DNA from: Isoetes taiwanensis
Taxonomy: Eukaryota > Streptophyta > Lycopodiopsida > Isoetales > Isoetaceae
Reading direction: 5' to 3'
Assembly (NCBI GenBank): GCA_021234155.1
Contig: JAJEKV010000023.1
Coordinates: 2,658,557 to 2,722,556, forward strand
DNA length: 64,000 nucleotides
Position numbers and translations under genes: made by a program. The notes under the pieces were generated by a model. It was not told where the DNA came from. It searched no databases and was given only the letters and a program-made list of their open reading frames with translations. Position 1 is the stretch's first letter. Every line of letters begins with the position of its first letter. Positions 36,501-47,199 of the stretch are shown here, piece by piece.

Positions 36501-37653
36501 TTGCAAAACGCTTTTCTTTGGGATTCTCGAAAGCAGCGGTTGGCCGGGTTGGGCGGAGGGCGGCGAGAGGTGCGGGCCCTCACCCAGCGGGGATTCGAAC
36601 CGGCACTCAACCATTGACCACATCTTCACGTTGCGAACTATGATTGAAGACAACGGTGAACCGCGTCGGGATCTATATTGTTGCTTTGTGGATTTTGGCG
36701 GCGTTTGACACCGCAACCTCTCTCGAAAAACTATGGGCAAGACTGCAATTTGGGGTTCCTGTGAGATTTGCGAATGCGATTAGGCGTGCTATATGAAAGA
36801 TGCTCGGGTGGGTTGCGGCAGCATAAGCCAGCCATTTGATAGTAGTATCGGGGTTCGTCGGGGATGCCCTCTCCCCCAACATTGTTTGGGCTTTACATTG
36901 ATCAATTGGAGAGCCGGGTTTGCGATAATGGGGGCGATGGAGCTCACCTTCTCTATCGGATCATCGGGGCGGTTAATATATCGCCGATGATGTGGACCTC
37001 CTAGCTTACATACCAGCAGACATGCAACGACATCTCGATGCCCGGACACATTCCCCGCCAAGCGACCGATATGCGCGGCGTCAACCCGGCCAAGACTAAG
37101 GTGGTTTTCATATCATCTTCCGTCGGTAGAGTCCCTCCTTCGCCACCAAGGCGAATGTGGAAGTTGCATCCACATACAAGTATTTGGGAGTGGAGTTTCC
37201 TTCTACTATGCCTTTGGGACACATCCATACGGCTACAGTGACTAGCAGTCGGAAGGCACTATATGCAATGCAAAACAATAGTCATAGAGCGAGTTGTATG
37301 ATTGGGCCCATCAGTCCACACCTACTCAAGGTCTTAGTAGAGCCTTTGTCCTTTTATACGGGGGTGGATGTATGGGGCCCAAAGAAGATCACTTGCTACT
37401 TGGAATGACTTGGAGCAGGTCCAAAAAGCCTTCTTAGTACGAGCACTAGGGGTGAAGTCCACAGTCCCATATCAAATTCTACTACAGGAGACAGGATTCT
37501 TGCCTCTTCAGAGGGCGGCCCTTGATCGCCACATTGTCTATTTTCAGAAGATGGTCAATATGGACGATGCTCGTCTCCCTAAACTAGCTTATATCATGGC
37601 AATGGGGCCAGCGGCCTCAAAGGCCTCTTTGGAGGGAAAAGAGAGCTCAATGG

Positions 37654-38178
37654 TTGGCTAGATGGAATGTGCGGAGAACACAGTGCATACATGTGCAAAC
37701 AGACGCAGATCACCATAGCTTGAGGCAATATCTTGACGCTTGCTTCCTCAGCAAGCTTTGGGATGCCAATGCCCTTGAACATGTCAAGACAGCACACTAT
37801 CAGCGCCACATAAATCCCACATTGGAACGAGGCCCGCAATGCTACCTGCGTACCCACTTGCCCATGAAAAGGCGCAGACTCATTGCCTCCATTCGCACAG
37901 GGGCACATCATCTTCGAATTGAGACGGGCAGATGGATTGGTGAGCCACGCCAGGACAGGCTCTGTCAATGTTGCCAAATGGGAGTCATTGAGGATGAATC
38001 TCATACCCTTCAAAGTTGCCCAGCATATGATCAAATTCGGACGCGCTATGCTGAGTTGGTCAGGCCTGGCCAACTGTTACATGTGACATTGAGCACAGCA
38101 TCCGTACGGGTGCTAGGATCATACCTTCAGGAGGTTATGGACATGCGAGATCAGCTATGTCCTCGGGCACACACTTGA
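37654..38178 (+). pseudogene. LINE C-terminal Cys/His domain
   Basis: A 174-codon open stretch forms the C-terminal end of the element's protein. GAHHLRIETGRW, CQCCQMG, EDESHTLQSCPAY and IRTRYAEL match the reverse-strand copy at 17227-17439 (VEDEHHALQECPAY). The four Cys/His positions look like a zinc-binding knuckle. The annotated end is the natural stop, 220 bases before the microsatellite tail. Confidence 0.8.
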
Positions 38179-38403
38179 CATGTATATATACATTGATGTA
38201 TACTTGTACAGTTTGACAGCATTCTTATTACTGCCACGGTTTTTCCCTCGAAAACCCTTCGGGGCGGGGGTTTTTTAACCCGGACAGTAATAAGTTTGTT
38301 GCGCTCCTTATGGGTCCCATAGGCCGATTGGCCTCAGTGGACGATAAAAAATCATTCTCATTCTCATTCTCATTCTCATTCTCATTCTCATTCTCATTAT
38401 ATT

Positions 38404-39205
38404 TTCTTTCATTCACATCTTTCTCTCTAGCCATAGATCAGTTTGAGTAGAAGTTATACAATACAAGTTCAATGTCGTAAACAACTTGAGTGAACTTATG
38501 GTCCATTAGATTGGGTGCTATTTGTAGGGCGTTGTTACATTTTGACAATTAAAATACATTTATTAATTAATTGATGTATATTTTGTAGGGACAACTACGT
38601 ATAGCCATCTATAGCAACTGAAGGAATTAAAAAAAGGGTTCTCAAGGAATGCGTTCTAGAGCGTCGAACATTCTAAAACATTCTAGAGCGTCGAACATTC
38701 TAGTACAACTTCATTAAAAATCGTAACTTGATCTGTTGAAGAAGTTGTTGCTCTTTATTTCTCCAGTTCCAAATTCTCATGGTTCATTTGAACCTTATCA
38801 GTCAAACATCTCTACATAGGTGATGTTTCAAATGAAAAACATTGGGATCTGGGCTAAAAAAGCTATCAATTCATTCGCCAAATCCAGTTTTATTTTTCAC
38901 AAATCTACTAATTGATACATGTATTGGGGTACAACAATTGATTTATTTTGTGCCTCCCCTCTGAGATTGTTTTCAATCTTTCTAAAATCTAGTAATGGAT
39001 GAAGCTCCACTTTTCGGAGCCATATTGCTCATTGTCTGATTGAGATCGGAGTAACTGATATGTTAATACTGCTTTTTTATCAGATCGTGGAGTAGGCTGC
39101 TCTCGCTCTCAATGGATGTTGTAATGCGCTCAATGCAAGTTATATTGCAGAGAGTAGCATTTGTCGTAACTTATAGATATAACTACTATACTTAGGAAGC
39201 AAGAG
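38404..39205. other. No recognisable gene
   Basis: AT-rich sequence containing the 27-base tandem duplication listed separately. No protein or element end is identified. Confidence 0.4.
38654..38707. repeat. 27-base tandem duplication with heat-shock-element-like words
   Basis: Two copies (38654-38680, 38681-38707) of TTCTAGAGCGTCGAACATTCTA plus five bases differ only at the end. They contain GAACATTCTAGA-type inverted GAA/TTC blocks at 5-base spacing, the pattern bound by heat-shock factors. No gene starts nearby, so a regulatory role is only a possibility. Confidence 0.6.
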
Positions 39206-39212
39206 CGATTCT

Positions 39213-39590
39213 TTAGCTGTGCCCCCATTTGGCATTGCCCCAAGAGAAAAAGTAAAGGCAATTTGACAATTTCAAAAACTGCAGGAGCATTGTTGGGAAA
39301 TACCCCATTAGAGTTCTCCAATCATTCTTCCACACAGGTTGCTCTTTCCGAGGGGACGCCAGGTAAGAAAGATATAGTTTGTACCTCAACTGCGGGACCA
39401 AATCCTCAGGCTGCATCTCAGCATTCCTGAACACCTTCATGCGTCGTCGCTTACAAATGAGCCACAACAACCAGGCTTTACACAGATGAAAGGTCAGACT
39501 CTGAAGCTGGGACCACCTGTTAGGGTACACCCCCAAAAGAACCTCTTGACTACTTTGACAAGTGTTTCATCAGAACTAGAGAGTGAATCA
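39213..39590 (-). mobile_element. L1-like element fragment, post-zf-RVT region
   Basis: The reverse reading LLGVYPNRWSQLQ…FHLCKAWLLWLICKRRR closely parallels 53462-53600 reverse (LLGVFPSSW…FHLCRDWLLWLIWKRRR), which follows a clear zf-RVT domain there. The frame continues for about 70 codons beyond. Short, dead fragment. Confidence 0.7.
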
Positions 39591-39828
39591 AATAACTGAC
39601 CAACGATTCCACTACACTTTATGAGGATATCACATGGGAGATTTTACCTAGGGGCTTCACCAAATATTTGACCAGTTGTTTCACTAGGCTTCACTTAAAT
39701 TCAGCCCTCAAGGGTGCATAGGACGCCAGCTTCGCCGACGCTAAATTCTTGTATATATATATACAAGTGTTTGTACTATGAAGGAACTACACGAGGCCGA
39801 CCCCAAGATGTGGATGATGGAAGAGGCC

Positions 39829-41420
39829 CTTAGATTTTTAAGATTCTACAAATTTCTCCTGTTTATTCAAAATTTGTAAAGGTTCCCCTAGATTCCCTTA
39901 TATTCTCAAAGATCTTATGAAGATTCCCTTGGATTCCTCGAGATTCTCAAAGATTTTCATGAGATTCCCATAGATTCCCTAAGCTTCTTTTGAGATTCCC
40001 CTAGATTCCCAAAGATTGTAAGATTCACCTAGATTCCCCACAATTCTATGTAGATTGTCTTCGATTCCTTTAGATTCTATGAAGATTCCTTTAGGTTCTC
40101 CAAGATTTCATCAGGATTCCCCTCGACTACTAAGGATTTTACGAAGATTCCTTTAGATTCTATGAAGATTCCCTTAGGTTCTTCAAGATTCCATCAAGAT
40201 TCCACTAGAATCTCAAAGATTCCACCAAGATTCCTCTCGATTCTCAAAGATTCTCTCAAGATTCACATAAATGCCCAAAGATTCTATGTAGATTCTCCTA
40301 GATTTTGTAAGATCCTAAGAAGATTCCCCTAGATTCTCAAATATTCTATGAAGATTCCCTTCGATCCCCTTAGATCCTCTCGAGATTCCCTTAGATTTCT
40401 AAAGATTGCCCCAAGATTCACCTAGATTCCCCATGATTCTATTAGATTCTCTTGGATTTCCTTAGATTCAATGAAGATTCCTCTAGGTTCTCAAAGATTT
40501 CATCAAGATTCCCCTAGATTTCTAAAGATTTTATGAATATTCCTTAATATTCCCTTAGATCTTATGAACATTCCTTAGGTCCTCCAAACTTCCATCAAGA
40601 TTTGCCTAGAATCTAAAAGATTCTATTAAGATTCCTCTAGATTCTCAAAGGTTCTATGTAGATTCTCCTAGGTGATCCTATCAAGATTCCCCTAGATTCT
40701 CAAATATTCTATGAAGATTCCCTATTTTTCCATAAATTATCTCGAGATTTTCATAGATCCTCAAAGATTGTCCCAAGATTCACCTAGATTCCCCACAATT
40801 CTATGTAGATTCCCTTAGATCCTATGAAGATTTATGTAGGTCCTCGAATATTCCATCAAGATTCCCCTAGATTCTTAAAGATTCCATTAGGAATCCCCTA
40901 CATTCTGAAATATTCTCTCAAGACTCACATAGATTCCCCAAGATTCTATGTAGATTCTCCTAGATTCTCTAAGATACTATCAAGATTCCTCTAGATTCTC
41001 AAATATTCTATGAGATTCCCTAGATTCCCATAGATCCTTTTGAGATTCCCACGATCCCTAAGGTTCTCTTGAGATTCCCTAGATTCCCAAAGACTATTCC
41101 AGGATTCCTCTAGATTCCCCAAGGTTCTATATAGATTCTCTTAGCTTCTTGAGATCTTACGAGGATTCCTTTAGATTCCCAAAGATTCTCCCGAGAATCC
41201 CATAGATTTTGCAAGATTCTATATAGATTCTTCTAGATTCTCTAGGATCCTACGAGGATTTCCTAGTTTTTCAAAGATCCTCTTGAGATTCCCTTAGATT
41301 CCCTAAGGTTCTATTGAGATTCCTCTAGATTCCTAAAGATCCCATGAAGATTTCCCTAGATTCCATTAAATTACATAGATTTGGTAAAATTCTAAGATTT
41401 TAAGAAGATTCTTAGAATCC
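39829..41420. repeat. AGATTC array, ~10-11-base period
   Basis: About 1.6 kb of degenerate words AGATTC + 4-5 bases ('agattcccct','agattctatga','agattctcaa'), with a looser grouping of two or three words. There are no long open frames. Smaller clusters of the same word occur at about 47340-47400, 48650-48830 and 48970-49180. Confidence 0.9.
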
Positions 41421-41489
41421 GATTAAGTGGGCTCCAACTGCGACGGAACAGTGCACTTATTGGAAAGCCCTCAACGAGAGGAATCCAGT

Positions 41490-41623
41490 GGCATGGGCCC
41501 CACCTTCATCCGACCCCTCTACTGCAAGTTACGTATCTTTGAAAGTCCACTCATAAATGCTTTGACCACCTCACTAACTTTTTATTAATGAGAGTGCCAC
41601 CTCATCTCCAAAAAAAAAAAAGG
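41490..41623 (+). mobile_element. Candidate retroposon 3' end with A12
   Basis: Sequence ending 'gagagtgccacctcatctcc' runs into 12 A at 41612-41623. It looks like the polyadenylated end of an inserted L1- or SINE-type copy. No coding part is visible and the 5' limit is arbitrary. Confidence 0.35.
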
Positions 41624-41769
41624 CAATTTAATATAAAAAATTAATGGCACGATTAGAATTTACTACACCAAATCCACTTTTTTGCACCTTCCTGACAAAA
41701 TTCAAGGGTTATAATTTTTTCGTTCCCATTTCATCCGACGGCTTAGAGACATGGTGCATGATCACCCAC

Positions 41770-41975
41770 AAGGGGGCTGCTTAAGGTGGATCGATGTGGC
41801 ACTGTCTTAGCCGTCGATCTCAGATCTGGATGACCCAGACAGTGACACCTCATATATTGGATCACTGGATAAGGGGGGGAGCTTAAGTGGTGGCTCAATT
41901 CGGGCCGTCGATTTCAGATCTGGAGGGCCCAGATGGCGCCACCTCAAAATATTGGAACAGTGGATACAAGGGGGT
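41770..41975. repeat. ~103-base tandem duplication
   Basis: Two diverged copies share 'aagggggctgctta', 'gccgtcgat(c/t)tcagatctgga', 'gacccaga' and 'cacctcatatattgga.ca.tggata' in order (about 41770-41872 and 41873-41975). Confidence 0.8.
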
Positions 41976-41979
41976 GCTT

Positions 41980-42959
41980 ATATAATTGTATATAGATAAG
42001 ATATATATAGTACATTTTATCTCATACCACATGGCAGCAACCCATTGAAATTATTTTAATACACGACCTTGATTTTGAGGAAGAGCATTTTAATAAACAT
42101 AACCTTGTCAAAGCATTCTGGCGTGCCTTTTTGCTAGTATTTTTTCTTTTCTTTTCTTTTCTTATGGACTAAGTTTATTAATCAAAAGTCAATAAGGCTT
42201 CTATATATATCTCATCTAGTTGTGTAAGCACAAGAAAATGCTCCTGAACCACGAGCCTGAGGCATTATGTACTTATTTCAGCATATGAGCTATTGATAAG
42301 AATTGATTTGAAGATAGTGAATCCAAATATGGTCCATCACTTTTTGCTGAAGGGAGAAAGACTTATAAGCCATCAGTATCTCATTACACTCGGAAAAAAT
42401 CTAAAGACAATGAGGTTTAAGCTCTCCTAAATATGATATACATAACGCACATAAATTTTTTCCCTTACTTCTATTCTTTCCAATAATTATTGCTATGGAA
42501 AACTGAATTCACATTTTAGTTTTCACATGTATTTGATTGCTCTACATTGTCAAGCACCTAAGTGCCACTTTCTTATATTTCCCACCTATGTATAATATAT
42601 ATAATATATGAGACATTGGTCAATATTTTGAATTTCTCCCTCAATATATGGTCTTCTAAGACATGGTCATGGGGCTCACATGATAAAAATGAATAGAGCC
42701 AATGAAGTAACGTATGCAAATATTAAAATAGTAAATAAAAAAAAGGTGCTAGATGTCGAAAGATATGATTACTAATTTTATCTTTTCAAGTTGAAGTATT
42801 CAACACGTTACTCAAGGAGCCCCAAAATATACTAAAAAGAAAACGGGGTCCGTAAAGAAGGGGGAAAAGCATCTAGTTTCTCACATATGAATATACATAG
42901 CAATAGGATAGGAGCATTAAGAAATTTCTAGTGGTTGACCATTACTTGTCACAAGCCAA
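41980..42959. other. Upstream region of the GDSL gene
   Basis: About 1 kb of AT-rich sequence before the start codon. I see no confident TATA box or cis-element; the promoter presumably lies here. A '(tttttc)' pyrimidine stretch occurs at 42140-42165. Confidence 0.35.
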
Positions 42960-44490
42960 ATGGAAGAATGGATGATATTGTGCCTTACTATGTTCATTAG
43001 TTGGTTGGGAGGAGTCAAAGCAAATGGTCTAGCAGCTTCATTCGTGTTTGGTGATTCACTTGTGGATGCGGGGAATAATAATTACATAAATACTTTGTCC
43101 CAAGCTAATATGCCTGATAATGGCATAGATTTTGCTGCCTCTAATGGGCAACCCACTGGTCGTTACTGCAATGGCCGAACCATTCCGGACATCATTGGTA
43201 AGCTATAGTTCAACTATGTTAAAACAATTGAAATACAATTCACTTTGCAATGGATGTAAAGATATCTCTTTTCCTTCGATCGTAAAAATGTTGCAGTCAT
43301 GTCTATAGGATTACAAGACTCACACAATGATACATTATATGTTTTTTCTCACAAACCCAAATTTTGTAGGTGAAATGTTTGGCCTTCCATATGCTCCTCC
43401 ATATCTAGATCCTTCAACAAAAGATGAGGCAATTCTAAAAGGAGTGAATTATGGATCTGGTGCCTCGGGAATTCTTAACGAGACAGGCCAAGTCTTTGTA
43501 AGTATAATTGTATTTCTTAGTGATTTTTTATACAACACCTCATTGCAAATATTGTTTTGCAGATTGGCTACTTATCAATGTGGCAACAAATAGAATACTT
43601 TGGCAACACCCGCTCCCAAATAGTTAGTCAATTGGGTGATGAGAAAGCTGTTGAATTACTAAGGAATTCAATATTCTCAATTACCATGGGCTCTAGTGAT
43701 TTCTTAGATAATTATCTCTTCACACTTTTGAGGACTCCAGATCAGAGTCTCTCCCCTCAACAATTTCAAGATCTTCTTCTTTCCACTTTTCGTCAACAAT
43801 TGATGGTAGTGTGTGCATCTAGTTATGAAAATATAAGGCTTTCACCTTCTTCTTTATTTTGTGCTTCAATGTGTGCGGATGCAGTATAAAAAACACAAGA
43901 CTTTCTCATTCCTCTATTTTGTGTTCATATAATTACAGGCTTTGTACAATCTCGGAGCTCGAAAATTTATTGTTAGCAATATTGGTCCTTTGGGTTGCAC
44001 CCCTTATCAACTCACCTTTCATCTTGAGACAAATGGACAATGTGTAGATGCTTCAAACCAACTTGTTCAAGCCTACAATGCAGGGCTGAAGGACTTGATA
44101 AATGATCTTAATTTTAAGTTGCAATCAGCTCGATTTGTATATGCCAATGCTTATGGGATTGCTTTTGACATCATCAACAATCCCACAGACTTTGGTGAGT
44201 TTCGCCATCACATATATATTATCATGCATGGGATATTAAAAGTATGATTTATGATTGTAGGATTCGACAGTGTTAACACGGGATGTTGTGGTTCTGGAGG
44301 TCCTTATCGAGGCCTTTTGCCATGTGGAAATCCAAGAACTCCACTTTGCGATGATAGGTCCAAATCATTTTTCTGGGATCCTTACCATCCATCTGAAGCA
44401 GCCAATCTCATTATTGCGAACCGTTTACTCGACGGCAATCAAAATGACATATTTCCTTATAATATTAGAGCATTGATCAACCTCTACTAA
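42960..44490 (+). CDS. GDSL-type esterase/lipase, five exons
   Basis: Exons 42960-43197, 43370-43497, 43563-43805, 43939-44194 and 44261-44490 join in frame to 364 residues, within the 350-370 usual for plant GDSL esterases/lipases. All introns are GT-AG. A hydrophobic leader (residues ~4-20, ILCLTMFISWLGG) suggests secretion. Block I FVFGDSLVDAGNNNY (from residue ~28) holds the nucleophile Ser; GVNYGSGASGI is the block II region; NLGARKFIVSNIGPLGCTP is the conserved mid-block; DPYHPSEAANLIIA has the Asp-His of the triad. Block III reads GSSDFLDNY, so the usual Asn of GxND is Ser. That Asn helps form the oxyanion hole, so activity may be altered. The family hydrolyses lipid and acyl esters, often at the cell wall; the substrate here is unknown. 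A poly(A) signal AATAAA lies at 44596. Start chosen as the first ATG before the leader. Confidence 0.93.
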
Positions 44491-44595
44491 TTTTTTTACA
44501 GGATAAGATAGATAGTACAATACAAGGGAAATACATAGCTTATAATTTTCGCATTAATAATGTGATACTTTGTCCACAATACTCGCACTGAGATC

Positions 44596-44601
44596 AATAA
44601 A
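44596..44601 (+). terminator. Polyadenylation signal of the GDSL gene
   Basis: AATAAA lies 106 bases after the stop codon at 44490, in AT-rich sequence, as expected for a plant 3' UTR. Confidence 0.6.
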
Positions 44602-44761
44602 AGATATAACTATAAAAAATTTACATCGTCTTTATGTATCTTACATCATAGCCCCATTCCCTTGCATCGCCGCTTTTATGAATGTCATTGGTCTGACCAG
44701 TTTTTGTCTTCATGCAAGTCCATATCTAGGGAAAAAAGAAAAATAATATCGGGGGGTGTAA

Positions 44762-44900
44762 GAATAGAATAGAATAGATTTTTTAATATCCACGAAGGCC
44801 AAGAGGCCATGGGACCCATAGCTAGTACAATCATTAATACGCGGCCTAAAAACCCCTACCTCAAAAGGTTTTCAACGGAAAAAAATTTGCAGTAATGAGT
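44762..44900 (-). mobile_element. Non-LTR element 3' end, (GAATA)n tail
   Basis: (GAATA)3 then GATTTTTTAATATCCACGAAGGCC and AAACCCCTACCTC…GGTTTTCAACGG match 5826-6000 with more changes. It lies about 270 bases after the GDSL stop codon, on the opposite strand. Confidence 0.7.
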
Positions 44901-45175
44901 AAGTAATAGATGTTTTCTGTCTAGTTGGCCCATAGGGCAATAGACTTAGCACCATGGACGTGCAAGCACTCCTTCCAGCATGCCTTAATATTGGAACATC
45001 CCATAAGAAACCCTCATTATCCATAGTGTTGCAAAACCCTTAGCAATATAAAGCATGATAATTTTTAGGGAAAACATCTTATTCAAAATATATGAGAATC
45101 TTCTCGTTTAAACATATGGAGACTGCAAATATTTGCAGGATGCAATTGTTGATTCGATCGCATAGTACATTATAA

Positions 45176-45930
45176 TTGTTTTCTTGGAATGTTATAATGG
45201 CTTTTATATCCAACAAAGGCAAATTGAGAAGGTCTAAGCGCGATGCAGTCTTATGGAGTGCCGTGGTTGCAGTATATATTCAGAATGGTCTTCTTAATAA
45301 AGGAGCTCAAATATTTCAACAAATGACACTTCAAGACACTGTATCATATAATGCCGTGATTGTGGCTCAGGTCGGAATTGTGCAAATGGAGGAAGCTCTA
45401 GCATTATTTTGGAAAATGCCTAATCGAGATAACATTTTATGGAATACCACGATTGCAGCTCATAACTAGCAAGGATAACTAGATTAGCTCTTGAGCTCTT
45501 TGAACAAATGTTTAAGAAAGATGTCTCATCATGGAATACCTCATGAAGGACATGCACTTAACGCTCTTCAACTATTTGTTATAATGCTTGAATTGGATAT
45601 TACTTCATGGACCACCATGCTATCATCATGCATACAAAAAATGGTCAAGTAGAAGATGCCCCTAGTTTTCTCTACAAAATACTTGAAGTGATAGAATCTA
45701 TTGGACTTCTATGATTTGAGCCCGCGGGAACATGGTTTGCTTAATGATGCCCTTTAACTCTTTAATGAGATGCTCTTATTGTCCACATAGAAATTTGATG
45801 AGGCTTTGAAATTATTCTAAGTAATGCTGCAACAAGATATTGTTTTATGGTCTGCTATTGGACTATTATCTTGTGCTCGACATGGACTAGTTGATGAAGC
45901 ATTTGAGTTATTTCAGCAAATGCCTTGATA
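45176..45930 (+). pseudogene. Pentatricopeptide repeat (PPR) pseudogene
   Basis: The first 97 codons are open: DAVLWSAVVAVYIQNGLL, KGAQIFQQM, DTVSYNAVI and EEALALFWKMPNRDNILWNTTIAAH are diverged PPR repeats of the type where 'W..(M)I..Y...G' alternates with 'A..(L)F..M..(R)D'. After a TAG at about 45467 repeats continue in broken frames (LALELFEQMFKKDVSSWNT, ITSWTTMLSS, IVLWSAIGLLSCARHGLVDEAFELFQQMP). PPR proteins bind organellar RNA; this copy cannot make one. No mitochondrial or plastid leader is recognisable. Confidence 0.8.
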
Positions 45931-45934
45931 TGAG

Positions 45935-47065
45935 CATCTTGTATTCTCAACATGCTCTATATGAAAACTGGCTTCCAACATGAAGAACCTCATTAAAGAG
46001 GCTCCAAAAATGTTCTGTAAAGAAAACCTGGAGACCCACGGGGAATCGCAAAATACCTGAACAAATGCAAGCTGCAAAATGACGGCAAGCCCATGCTATG
46101 GAGCTTGAAAGCTACCTCTGGATCTATAGTCCCACGAAAAAATAATTCATGTTGCAAAAATTCTACTATAAGAACCATTTGTAAGAGCTTGTGTTAATAT
46201 ATATCTCTACTCTAGTGCAGCCATTTGAAACAAACCTCTCATCAGATGCTCGATGCCCATTCTATCACCTCTAAACACCTGTCCAAGCATTTTTGCGGTG
46301 TTCTACGTAACATCCTGCCAACTTTATCCTACGAAAGATGGGTTCTTATTACCTTTGTTTGGCTTGTTGAATTGAAGCTTATTCATTGGATGACAAGAAG
46401 AAGTTCGGATCTATTATTTGAGCATCAAGAAGCTCAGCCAACTGCATGAACAGAGTCGTTAAAGGCCCCATTTGAGACTTCTGGTCTTTGTCATTCCTTC
46501 ACCAAGTTATTGTTTAGAGTCCGGATTCGAGATAGCTTGCAAAACAATCCGCCGTGAGGAACTTGGCATCAAACAAGCAAATCCTCAGCAATAGAGTGTC
46601 ATACGGGATTTTGCTAAATGGAAAAACTGAAAACAAGAACAAATGAACTGAACAAACAAGGTGCTGCGCGCGGCGGGTTGCCCTCTAGTTTCTTGAGGGT
46701 GAAGTAGCCTAAATCAAACCGTGAAGTCATGTTGTCACAATCTATATTTAAATCAAAATAGACCCCTACCATGTTCTTACAATCAGTTTGTAGATCCCCT
46801 ACATTCCTGTATAAGCCCGTTCATAAGTGCCCCTCGATTGAGTTGTGTATGCAACTGAGCTAGCTGAACGGTCTTTGTGCAGCTAAGGACCTAGGAAGAA
46901 GTCTGAGCTCAAAGATCCACTATCGCCGAAACACCGGTTAGCCGGTTTCCGAATGGGCTGCCGAAACGTAAATGACCGCCGCCATTCTGACCAATAATGG
47001 GTTTGCATGAAGACGTTTTCGATCATATATGGAATGAAGGAGGAGATACAAAATGCCAGAATCGG
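45935..47065. other. No recognisable gene
   Basis: Mixed sequence after the PPR pseudogene. A 74-codon frame at 46225-46449 has no recognised motif. The start may include decayed PPR C-terminal sequence. Confidence 0.35.
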
Positions 47066-47070
47066 CCTGT

Positions 47071-47136
47071 AGACGCTCTGGCTAAGGATCTCGCGAATTG
47101 ACCAGATGCTCTGGCTAAGGATCTCGCGAATTGACC
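47071..47136. repeat. 33-base tandem duplication
   Basis: Two copies of 'aga(c/t)gctctggctaaggatctcgcgaattgacc' (33 bases each) differ at a single base, so the duplication is recent. Confidence 0.95.
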
Positions 47137-47199
47137 AAACATATAGTTGAGATAACTATTGCATGCATCACATCCTAGCAAATTTACGGATAAATAATA

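Larger units (their letters stand above)
35690..38403 (+). mobile_element. Non-LTR retrotransposon (RT type), 3' tail (ATTCTC)n
   Basis: Translation in shifting frames gives, in order: QLTDVLRTAAERCFG and FPRNQWFDAECKEHK (after the endonuclease), KARYIAAHQRKMFYLL, NGKAPDLDGMQAELLKWAW (RT finger), STIDHIFTLRTMIED (about 36608-36650), LYCCFVDF, an ADDVDLLAY catalytic box (ADD 36983-36991, one extra base before it), ASTYKYLGVEFP, and a terminal Cys/His block LCQCCQMGVIEDESHTLQSCPAY ending at a stop at 38178. The 3' UTR has an imperfect hairpin (38237-38298) and the family end CAGTGGACGATAAAA, followed by a hexamer tail to about 38398. Same family as 17041-19735. Dead. Confidence 0.88.

Noticed and set aside
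36575-36625. tRNA-like B box on the reverse strand (GGTTCGAATCCCC)
   Set aside because: It lies inside the LINE reverse-transcriptase region next to STIDHIFTLR. No A box or cloverleaf can be drawn within the needed distance, so it is coincidence.
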